The notes beneath the pieces were generated by a model. It did not search any database and was not told the DNA's origin. It worked only from the letters and a program-made list of their open reading frames with translations. The position numbers and the translations under genes are program-made. A DNA stretch of 64,000 nt from a bacterium SCSIO 12696 (lineage in GTDB: Bacteria; Pseudomonadota; Gammaproteobacteria; Pseudomonadales; Porticoccaceae): NCBI GenBank assembly GCA_024397955.1, contig CP073744.1:2232001-2296000 (forward strand). The letters are read 5' to 3'. Of the stretch, positions 25,224-32,686 are shown piece after piece. The first letter of the stretch is position 1, and every line of letters begins with the position of its first letter.

Positions 25224-25757
25224 ATGATCATGAAACACATTGCTCGTCGAGGAATGAAGCTTTTACTGGCTCCGCTGGCATTGATTGCCCTCGGTGGTGC
25301 CAAAATGCCTGAACACAGTTACGTGGGTGCTGGAGATATGGCTCCCGGTTTTTCGGTGACGACCACAGAAGGCAAAGTGGTGGATACCAAGGCTCTAAAG
25401 GGCAAGGTTGTGTTGGTGAATTTCTTCGCCACCTGGTGCCCCTACTGCAAAGTGAAGCTCCCGCTGATTGATAAAACCATTTACCAACAAATTGATCACG
25501 ACGACTTTGTGGTGATTAACTTGGGCCGTGAGCACGACACCGCTGAGATGGTGGAATACAAGGATGAATACAATTTCGCCATGCCGTTTGCCCCAGATCC
25601 CGGGCGCGCGATATACAAGCAGTACGCGGAACAAATGATTCCCCGCAGTGTGGTCATTGGCCGAGACGGCGTTATAGTGCTGCACCAGCAGGACTCCACC
25701 CCGGAAGCCGTAAAAAACCTCAAGCGGGTTATTCAGCAGCAGCTGAGCGCACCCTGA
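25224..25757 (+). CDS. TlpA-like periplasmic thioredoxin-family protein
   Basis: The 177-residue product has an N-terminal signal or anchor (MKLLLAPLALIALGGA) and a thioredoxin/AhpC-TSA fold with the active-site motif WCPYC (FFATWCPYCKVKLP) and the cis-Pro region MIPRSVVIGRDG. A periplasmic thiol reductant or oxidant is likely. The ATG at 25224 was chosen, with AGGA shortly upstream; earlier in-frame starts lack a leader-like composition. The stop codon abuts the GTG of moeB directly. Confidence 0.82.
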   Translation: MIMKHIARRGMKLLLAPLALIALGGAKMPEHSYVGAGDMAPGFSVTTTEGKVVDTKALKGKVVLVNFFATWCPYCKVKLPLIDKTIYQQIDHDDFVVINLGREHDTAEMVEYKDEYNFAMPFAPDPGRAIYKQYAEQMIPRSVVIGRDGVIVLHQQDSTPEAVKNLKRVIQQQLSAP

Positions 25758-26504
25758 GTGGCAGATACGCCGAGCTTACGCTACGCCCGCCAGCGTTTAT
25801 TGCCAGAGGTGGGTGAACAAGGCCAGCAATCGCTGGCCTCTTGTCGTGTGCTATTGGTCGGCGCCGGTGGCTTGGGTGCGCCGGCAGCACTGTATTTGGC
25901 CGGTGCCGGTATGGGCACTCTTATTGTCGCTGATGGTGATGCGGTTGATGTAACTAACTTGCATCGTCAGGTGTTGTACCGAGCAGGCGACTGCGGCACC
26001 AGTAAGTCCGACAGTGCCCAGAGTCAGCTGGAGGCGTTAAACCCTCACACCACTGTGGAGTCCATTGATGAACGCCTGGATCTAGAAGCGTTAGATTACT
26101 ACGTGCCGGAAGTGGACGTGGTACTGGATTGCAGCGATAACCTGGCCACTCGCCTGGCGGTAAACAGCGCCTGCCAGCGCCATGGCACATCACTGGTGTT
26201 TGGTGCCGCGGTAGGTTGGGACGGTCAGTTGGCGGTGTTTGATTACGGCAGCGGGCAGAAGCAACCTTGCTATCAGTGCCTGTTCGGCAATCAATTGCCT
26301 CCGGTGCAGGCGAGTTGTGCGGAGATGGGAGTCATGGGGCCGGTGGTCGGTATGCTCGGAACGGCGATGGCCCTGGAGGCCATCAAACTGCGCTTGGGTA
26401 TGGGGTCTAAAGCACGCAACAGGCTGCAATTATTCGACGGCCAGAATTTTACCTGGCGTTCCATATCGTTGGGGGCAAATCCAGATTGCCCGGTTTGCGG
26501 CTGA
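25758..26504 (+). CDS. moeB: MoeB/HesA-type adenylyltransferase
   Basis: The 248-residue E1-like enzyme has nucleotide-binding VLLVGAGGLGAPAALYLAGAG (about 31-51), the DGDAVDVTNLHRQ loop, LDCSDN, and the zinc cysteines CYQC and CPVC. It adenylates the Gly-Gly end of MoaD (or ThiS). The nearby moa genes favour MoeB, but a ThiF role is not excluded. GTG start, immediately after the TlpA-like gene. Confidence 0.88.
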   Translation: MADTPSLRYARQRLLPEVGEQGQQSLASCRVLLVGAGGLGAPAALYLAGAGMGTLIVADGDAVDVTNLHRQVLYRAGDCGTSKSDSAQSQLEALNPHTTVESIDERLDLEALDYYVPEVDVVLDCSDNLATRLAVNSACQRHGTSLVFGAAVGWDGQLAVFDYGSGQKQPCYQCLFGNQLPPVQASCAEMGVMGPVVGMLGTAMALEAIKLRLGMGSKARNRLQLFDGQNFTWRSISLGANPDCPVCG

Positions 26505-26533
26505 GCGATTGCCGTCCCTGGCAGCTTGCTCAA

Positions 26534-28198
26534 TCAGTCTTTCAGCTTTTTGTACTTGATGCGGTGAGGTTGTGCATCTTCGCCTTTGCGCTTGATCAGG
26601 TCTTCGTGGTATTCCGTGTAATTGCCCTCGTAAAACTCGATGTTGCCGTCGTCTTCGTAGGCCAGAATATGAGTGGCAATGCGATCCAGGAACCAGCGGT
26701 CGTGAGAAATCACCATGGCGCAGCCGGGGAAGGTTTGCAGCGCTTCTTCCAGGGCACGCAGGGTTTCCACGTCCAGGTCATTTGAGGGTTCGTCCAGCAG
26801 CAGCATATTGGCGCCCTGCTTGAGGGTATTGGCCAAGTGTAGGCGGCCGCGCTCACCACCGGACAGGTCGCCAACTCGTTTCTGCTGGTCACTGCCTTTA
26901 AAATTAAAGCGGCCCACGTAAGCGCGGGAGCTGACTTCGTAGTTGCCAATGCGCAGTACGTCGTGGCCACCGGAGACTTCTTCCCAAACACTTTTGCTGT
27001 CGTCCAGGTTGGCCCGGCTCTGATCCACAAAACCCACTTGTACGGTTTCGCCGATGTTGATGGTGCCGCTGTCGGGCTGCTCCTGGCCAGTAATCATGCG
27101 GAACAGAGTGGATTTGCCCATGCCGTTGGCACCGATGATGCCGACAATAGCTCCTTTTGGAATGGAGAAGCTCAGGTTTTCCATCAAGGTACGGCCATCG
27201 TAACTTTTGGTGACATTGTCAAACTCAATGACCTTGTCGCCCAGGCGCTCGCCCACCGGAATATAAATTTCGTTGGTTTCGTTGCGCTTTTGGAATTCCT
27301 GGCTGTTCATTTCTTCGAAGCGGGCCAGACGGGCTTTGTTTTTAGCCTGACGGCCTTTGGGGTTTTGGCGTACCCACTCCAGCTCTTGCTTGATGGCTTT
27401 TTGGTGAGACGCTTCGGTTTTTTCTTCCTGGGCCAGACGAGCCTCTTTCTGTTCCAGCCAGCTGGTGTAATTGCCCTCATAGGGAATACCGCGGCCGCGG
27501 TCCAACTCCAGAATCCAGCCAGCGGCGTTATCGAGGAAGTAACGGTCGTGGGTGATGGCCACTACAGTACCGTTGAAGTCCACCAGAAAACGCTCCAACC
27601 AGTGTACCGATTCGGCATCCAGGTGGTTGGTCGGCTCGTCCAGAAGCAGCATGTCCGGGCGCGATAACAGCAGGCGACACAAGGCTACGCGGCGGCGTTC
27701 ACCACCAGACAGCTTGGTGACGTCTGCGTCCCAAGCGGGTAAACGCAGTGCGTCTGCGGCTACATCCATACGGTTCTGGATGTTGTGGGCGTCCCAAGCC
27801 TGAATAATGTTCTCAAACGCTTCCTGTTTTTTTGCCAACTTGTCGAAATCGGCGTCCGGGTCGGCGTAATCGGCGTACACCTGTTCCAACCCTGCGAGGG
27901 CGTCAAAAGCCTCTCTCAAGCCGTCTTCCACGTTGCCTTTGACGTCTTTGTCCGGATCCAGCTCGGGCTCCTGAGGCAAGTAGCCCACCTTGATGTCCGG
28001 CATTGGGCGAGCTTCGCCTTCGTAGTCTTTGTCGACCCCCGCCATGATCCGCAGCAGAGTAGACTTACCGGCGCCGTTCAGGCCAAGTACGCCGATTTTG
28101 GCGCCGGGGAAAAATGACAGGGAAATATCTTTAAGAATTTCGCGCTTGGGGGGAACAATTTTCCCCACCCGGTTCATGGAATAAACGTATTCAGCCAT
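26534..28198 (-). CDS. ettA: Energy-dependent translational throttle protein EttA (ABC-F)
   Basis: The 554-residue protein has two ABC domains: Walker A GLNGAGKST (39-47) and GANGMGKST (356-364), signatures LSGGE (163-167, 445-449), and DEPTNHLDAESV and DEPSNDLDVETL. A charged linker (about 245-310) and the EttA-type start MAEYVYSMNRVGKIVPPKREILKDI are present. EttA gates the first peptide-bond step on 70S ribosomes according to the ADP/ATP ratio. A single-gene unit. Confidence 0.96.
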   Translation of the reverse strand: MAEYVYSMNRVGKIVPPKREILKDISLSFFPGAKIGVLGLNGAGKSTLLRIMAGVDKDYEGEARPMPDIKVGYLPQEPELDPDKDVKGNVEDGLREAFDALAGLEQVYADYADPDADFDKLAKKQEAFENIIQAWDAHNIQNRMDVAADALRLPAWDADVTKLSGGERRRVALCRLLLSRPDMLLLDEPTNHLDAESVHWLERFLVDFNGTVVAITHDRYFLDNAAGWILELDRGRGIPYEGNYTSWLEQKEARLAQEEKTEASHQKAIKQELEWVRQNPKGRQAKNKARLARFEEMNSQEFQKRNETNEIYIPVGERLGDKVIEFDNVTKSYDGRTLMENLSFSIPKGAIVGIIGANGMGKSTLFRMITGQEQPDSGTINIGETVQVGFVDQSRANLDDSKSVWEEVSGGHDVLRIGNYEVSSRAYVGRFNFKGSDQQKRVGDLSGGERGRLHLANTLKQGANMLLLDEPSNDLDVETLRALEEALQTFPGCAMVISHDRWFLDRIATHILAYEDDGNIEFYEGNYTEYHEDLIKRKGEDAQPHRIKYKKLKD

Positions 28199-28311
28199 GG
28201 CGGCAACTGGCCTCGTGAAAGGTGAATGAAAGTGCGCGGATTCTACCCTATGACGAGCTTGGTTACAGCTTTCCGGGGCCGCTATATAGCGAGTTAATCG
28301 CTCCTAAGGCA

Positions 28312-28340
28312 TTGGCATTATTGGTAATTTGCAGTATGGT
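28312..28340 (+). promoter_or_regulatory. Candidate sigma-70 promoter for a small RNA
   Basis: TTGGCA (28312-28317) and TATGGT (28335-28340) are separated by exactly 17 bp, predicting initiation near 28347. It lies in a 400-bp gap between ettA (minus) and the next plus-strand gene, and is followed about 75 bp later by a strong plus-strand terminator. Confidence 0.45.
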
Positions 28341-28346
28341 TGGTGC

Positions 28347-28432
28347 CTAGAAAATCAAGAGCCTGTTAAGGGCCGCATACCCAAAATACTAACCCCTGGC
28401 TGGCATCTCCCTCCGTCACCAGGGGTTTTTTG
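28347..28432 (+). ncRNA. Candidate trans-acting small RNA (about 85 nt)
   Basis: The segment runs from a consensus-like promoter to a terminator in which AACCCCTGG (28391-28399) pairs perfectly with CCAGGGGTT (28419-28427), ending in T6. No plus-strand gene lies upstream that would need this terminator, and the complementary strand has no T-run after the hairpin. It does not match any RNA family I recognise. An alternative is a leader attenuator for the gene at 28602. The remainder of 28199-28601 holds no other feature I can support. Confidence 0.42.
28388..28432 (+). terminator. Rho-independent terminator in the ettA-TlpA intergenic region
   Basis: A 9-bp perfect stem with a 19-nt loop and a T6 tail, oriented to plus. 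The long loop is unusual, but stem and tail are strong. Confidence 0.75.
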
Positions 28433-28601
28433 TGTTTTACGCGTTGAATTAGGCGCATATCAAGGTTTTTGATTCACCAGCCTAATTTGTCTAACTTATT
28501 GATTTACATGCCTTAAAGAGGGTGTAAAGTTAGGTAAACCGCATGGTTGAGGGTGCTTGCCCTGTGTATCTTCACCGATTGAAGTTAACCGGCAGGTTGT
28601 T

Positions 28602-29885
28602 ATGTTTCACTGCTTTTGCTCCCCGACATCAACGTCAAATCACACAAAATACCGACTGCTGGTGGTTATTGCAGCCTTGCTGTTTGGCCAACTGACTGCG
28701 GTAGCTGACGAGAAGCGCGCGGCTGCCTGGCAAAACATCAATCAGCAGTTTGAAGTCCTGCGCATCGAAATCCAAACATCCAGAAAGCAAGGCAGGAAAC
28801 TTGCCCCCCAGCAAATCGCGCAACGTCGCCAGCAAATCCTCAATCACGTTATTGCTCTCTATCGACAACAACCCCGGGATGCCGTAGCTCTCGATGCCAT
28901 GCTATTGGCTCTGCACTCCAGCAACGATCGCAAGACCCACCTGGAAGTGTGTCGCAACCTGCTGACCAATCATCTGCAAAACCCGTCGCTGTACATGGCT
29001 TTTCCGATGATTGCTTCGTTGATTCACTTCGATGATGACTGTGAACAGTTATTGTTGCAGGCATCGGAGCGCGGTTCCAATGAACAGGTGCGCCATGTAG
29101 CCGCCCTGCAATTGGCGGTGATTTACTCAAAAATGGCTCAGTTGTTGGCCAATACCACTGAGCTGGGTATGTCCATGGAAGAATATGTCACTTCAAAAAC
29201 CCGCTCTTCTTTTGGCGAACTATCCAATCAGGCCGCTGCGAATATTACTCACCCTCTGTGCAGCAATAACTGGCTCGACAGAGACTGGCGCCACGTGCGC
29301 AGCCGAGCGCTTCAGCTGGTACAGGCGGTGATGAACAGCGAGCAACCCATCGGCTTTTATTTGCCCGCTCATAAAAAAAATCCGCGCAAGTCAGCCATGG
29401 AAACCGTAGCAGACGTGGCCGCGGTGGTTCACCATCGGCTCACCAACGCCTCTTCCGGGGTGAAGTTGGAAGAGTTTGCCTTTAAGGACTTTGAAGGAAA
29501 CGCCACTAGCTTGAGCAGTCACTTGGGCAATGTGGTGGTTATTGACGTATGGGCCACCTGGTGTCGCCCTTGTGTCACTGGTATGGCGAGTATGAGGGAT
29601 TTGAATCAACGCATGGCGGGGCGGCCTTTTTCATTGATAACCATCAGTGTTGATAGTGACCTGGGGCTGGCGAAGCGATTTGCCGAACGCAACGACATGC
29701 CGTTCCACAACTGGTATGTGGGTGAAAACAGTGAGTTTCTGACCCGCTGGGGAATCCGTCATATTCCAAAGATTATTGTGCTGGATGAAAAAGGCGTGGT
29801 GCGGACAATTCCCAACATCGGCCATCAAGATCTGGTGAAGCATGTGGATCAGCTGGTAACTGCGGCCCAGCAATCACAACCGTAA
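28602..29885 (+). CDS. Exported protein with C-terminal TlpA-like thioredoxin domain
   Basis: A 427-residue product. A signal sequence lies at about 15-37 (YRLLVVIAALLFGQLTAVA). A helical N-terminal region follows (about 40-270), with no recognised domain and several Cys residues. The thioredoxin domain is at about 290-415, with active site WCRPC (VWATWCRPCVTGM) and cis-Pro segment IRHIPKIIVLDEKG. Domain order resembles TlpA/ResA fusions used in periplasmic disulfide reduction. The ATG at 28602 was chosen as the nearest to the signal peptide. It precedes a DsbD-like electron transporter by about 200 bp, a plausible partner. Confidence 0.72.
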   Translation: MFHCFCSPTSTSNHTKYRLLVVIAALLFGQLTAVADEKRAAAWQNINQQFEVLRIEIQTSRKQGRKLAPQQIAQRRQQILNHVIALYRQQPRDAVALDAMLLALHSSNDRKTHLEVCRNLLTNHLQNPSLYMAFPMIASLIHFDDDCEQLLLQASERGSNEQVRHVAALQLAVIYSKMAQLLANTTELGMSMEEYVTSKTRSSFGELSNQAAANITHPLCSNNWLDRDWRHVRSRALQLVQAVMNSEQPIGFYLPAHKKNPRKSAMETVADVAAVVHHRLTNASSGVKLEEFAFKDFEGNATSLSSHLGNVVVIDVWATWCRPCVTGMASMRDLNQRMAGRPFSLITISVDSDLGLAKRFAERNDMPFHNWYVGENSEFLTRWGIRHIPKIIVLDEKGVVRTIPNIGHQDLVKHVDQLVTAAQQSQP

Positions 29886-30081
29886 AAAGGCCTTATAGCG
29901 TTATTGGTTTTGTGAGCCGCTATTTACCTTTCTTAAACTATTTCCTTGTATATTAACCATTTGAACAGGCCTGAAACAGATTTCTCAGTGGATTTTCTGT
30001 ACATTGTGCCCCCTAAAAATTTACGCAAAATCACACTTTTTGGTGTCTGATCCACACTGAAAAATTATATCGAGGTGAATA

Positions 30082-32337
30082 ATGAAAGCGGCCCAAAAAG
30101 CGCTTTTAACCCTTTCCTTGCTGGTGTTATCCAGCCTGTCTGTATTCACACAGGCTCAGCCCGTCCGCGCCAGCTACAGTTCTGTGGAGCTGGTTTCTGA
30201 AGTCGCCAGTGTCAAGCCTGGTGAAACCTTTACCTTGGGGTTAATTGTTACCCCCGACCCATCCTGGCACAACTACTGGGTGAACCCAGGCGAAGCGGGC
30301 AAGGAAATGAAGGTGCGCTGGAACAACCTTGCCGAAGGGGTAGAGGTTGGTGATTTCGTGTACCAGGTACCCCATGTCACCTCAATGGGTGGCATCATCA
30401 CCTACGGCTTTGCGGAACAAAACATCATTACCATGGATGTTACGGTGCCCGAAGGGTTTGCCGAGGAAAGTTTACTGTTAGCGGGCCAGGCCAATTATCT
30501 GGTGTGCGATGACGCCAACTGTGTACCACAAAGCGCGCCGGTTTTTCTGAGCTTACCCATTGGCGATGGCGCGCTTAACAGCTCCAATGACTTGCTGTTC
30601 CAGTCAGCTCGCGACCACCAGCCGCAAATGGTGGATTGGGACGCGGCGTTTTACAGCAATGAAGATTTGTCCAAAGTCAGCTTTGATGTGGCCTTTGCCG
30701 AACCAGGTGCCAGCGACATCTATGTCTGGCCTACCGTGCACAAAATGGTTATTCATACCCTGACGCAAACACCGCAGGTCAAAGACGGGTTGCTGAGTAT
30801 CACCATGGACGCGGGCAGGCGCCTGGAACGTTATCAACAAACCGATTTGCTGATCACTTACAAAGACGCCAACGGCAATGAGCAAGCGGGCTATATCACT
30901 GGGGTTACTAAAGCCTCAGGGCCCGGCGCGGTTTCTACGACGGCTAATTCGTCCACCGGGGTGGGCTCCAATACCGGTGATGTCGGCATTTTGTGGGCAC
31001 TGGGTGCTGCATTTTTGGGCGGTTTAATTCTCAACTTAATGCCCTGCGTGCTGCCGGTGTTGAGCCTGAAAATGCTCAGTTTGGCAAAAATGGGAGAGTC
31101 GCACCCACGGGTAGTGCGCACCTCCGGTATTTACTACACCACCGGTGTGATTCTCAGCTTTGTGGCTTTGGCCATTGTGGTGATTGCCATCAAGTCCGCT
31201 GGTGAAGCTGCGTCTTGGGGCTTTCAGCTGCAAAACCCCATTGTTGTGCTCGGCCTGGTGCTGCTCATGACTCTGATTGGCCTAAATCTGCTGGGGGTTT
31301 TTGAGTTTGGCACCGGCATGATGAATGTCGGCTCGAACCTGACCAGCGATGGTGACGGTCACTCGAAAAAATCGTCTTTCTGGACCGGTGTTCTGGCGGT
31401 TGTGGTTGCCACACCTTGCACAGCGCCGTTTATGGCGGGGGCACTGGGTTACGCGTTCACCCAGCCCGTACACATCTCGTTATTGGTGTTCGTGTTCCTG
31501 GGGCTGGGTTTGGCGTTCCCCTATCTACTGATTGCGTTTGTACCCGGTGCGCGTCGTATTGTGCCCAACCCTGGCCCTTGGATGAGTGTGTTTAAAACTG
31601 CTCTGGCGTTCCCCATGTTTGGTACCGCGGCCTGGCTGGTATGGGTGTTGGGAGACAAAGACACGATTTTGTGGACTCTGTTCGCCATGCTGGCGATTGC
31701 CTTGGCTGCATGGGCTTGGGGCAAAGTGCCTGTGGCGGCACGCCCCAATGCCTGGAGAGTGACAGCGGTGGTTTTCTTGGTGGGTACCTTGTACCTGGGC
31801 AACACGGCCATTGAGCGCAAAGAGTCGTCTTTGGCGATGGCTGCTGCAGAGAAGGTGCGTAAAACCCAAAGCATCAAAACCATTAACGCCTTGAAGGCGG
31901 CCCTGCAAGAAGCGGCGCGCACCGGTGGCCAACTCAATGAACAGGCCCAGGCATTATTGGGTAGTCAGTCGGGCAGCCACGATTCGGAAATGCCATTCAG
32001 CGAAAAAGAGCTTATGGCATTGCTGGATAACGGTCAGCATGTGTTTGCTTACTTTACCGCTGACTGGTGTGTGAGCTGTAAAGTGAACGAAAAAGCGTCA
32101 TTGCACAAAGACGCAACTCTGAAGTTTTTTGCCGATCACAATATTCAGGTGATGGTGGGTGATCACACCGATGGTGACCCGGAAATCGACCGCATTATTG
32201 AGTTGTACAAGCACCCTGGTGTGCCGTTGTACCTGTACTACAAGCCTGGAGATCGGCTGCAAGACGGTCGTAAGCTGCCACAGCTGCTGCCCACCCCCAG
32301 TGTACTGATTGATGGTATAAAAGCGTTTCGGGGTTAA
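30082..32337 (+). CDS. DsbD/ScsB-like thiol:disulfide interchange protein
   Basis: The 751-residue protein has a signal peptide (1-26) and an N-terminal periplasmic domain with Cys142/Cys147 (YLVCDDANCVPQ). An eight-helix DsbD-type membrane domain follows (about 305-595), with its redox cysteines in NLMPCVLPVLSLK and ATPCTAPFMAG. A C-terminal thioredoxin domain has Cys663/Cys666 (DWCVSCKVN). It moves electrons from cytoplasmic thioredoxin to periplasmic partners. Size and N-terminal domain fit the ScsB group more than classical DsbD (about 565 residues). A strong terminator follows. Confidence 0.9.
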   Translation: MKAAQKALLTLSLLVLSSLSVFTQAQPVRASYSSVELVSEVASVKPGETFTLGLIVTPDPSWHNYWVNPGEAGKEMKVRWNNLAEGVEVGDFVYQVPHVTSMGGIITYGFAEQNIITMDVTVPEGFAEESLLLAGQANYLVCDDANCVPQSAPVFLSLPIGDGALNSSNDLLFQSARDHQPQMVDWDAAFYSNEDLSKVSFDVAFAEPGASDIYVWPTVHKMVIHTLTQTPQVKDGLLSITMDAGRRLERYQQTDLLITYKDANGNEQAGYITGVTKASGPGAVSTTANSSTGVGSNTGDVGILWALGAAFLGGLILNLMPCVLPVLSLKMLSLAKMGESHPRVVRTSGIYYTTGVILSFVALAIVVIAIKSAGEAASWGFQLQNPIVVLGLVLLMTLIGLNLLGVFEFGTGMMNVGSNLTSDGDGHSKKSSFWTGVLAVVVATPCTAPFMAGALGYAFTQPVHISLLVFVFLGLGLAFPYLLIAFVPGARRIVPNPGPWMSVFKTALAFPMFGTAAWLVWVLGDKDTILWTLFAMLAIALAAWAWGKVPVAARPNAWRVTAVVFLVGTLYLGNTAIERKESSLAMAAAEKVRKTQSIKTINALKAALQEAARTGGQLNEQAQALLGSQSGSHDSEMPFSEKELMALLDNGQHVFAYFTADWCVSCKVNEKASLHKDATLKFFADHNIQVMVGDHTDGDPEIDRIIELYKHPGVPLYLYYKPGDRLQDGRKLPQLLPTPSVLIDGIKAFRG

Positions 32338-32350
32338 CACTCATCTGCAA

Positions 32351-32375
32351 AGCCGGCAATTAGCCGGCTTTTTTA
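32351..32375 (+). terminator. Rho-independent terminator after the DsbD/ScsB-like gene
   Basis: AGCCGGC (32351-32357) pairs with GCCGGCT (32363-32369), followed by a T-rich tail. Confidence 0.88.
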
Positions 32376-32386
32376 TTAAAAGATCC

Positions 32387-32655
32387 TAGGGCCTGTTCAC
32401 ACTAATAAGTCGTCACTGTTGTGACTAAAAAAGCGCCAATCAAGGCGCGAGGAGGGTGGTTTGGTCATTCCAAATGAGCGACGAGCAACACAGAGTGGCG
32501 CTTTTTTAGCCGCAACCCGAAGGGCTGGGGCCATTTTTTCGCTCAACTGTGTTATCAGTCGCTTATGTAGAATGACTACACAGCACTCCTTCTGCCTTGC
32601 TGAGCAAAAAAATGGCGCCCAGCAGTGATGACTTAATTAGTGTGAACAGGCCCTA
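32387..32655 (+). mobile_element. MITE-like palindromic element, copy B
   Basis: A 269-bp copy, same orientation as copy A, TA-bounded. The terminal repeat reads GGGCCTGTTCACACTAAT, with the matching change at the other end (ATTAGTGTGAACAGGCCC), so both ends keep their complementarity. Most of the length difference from copy A is near 32470, where copy A has an extra short palindrome (CTCTTCATTATGAGGAG). It sits between a terminator and the M13 peptidase start (32 bp away). Confidence 0.85.
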
Positions 32656-32686
32656 AACAATAACACTCAACAAAAGAGGAAGAGTA

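Noticed and set aside
28363..28376. Sequence resembling the MITE end (GCCTGTTAAGGGCC)
   Set aside because: Only about 9 bp match and there is no partner end, so it is treated as chance.
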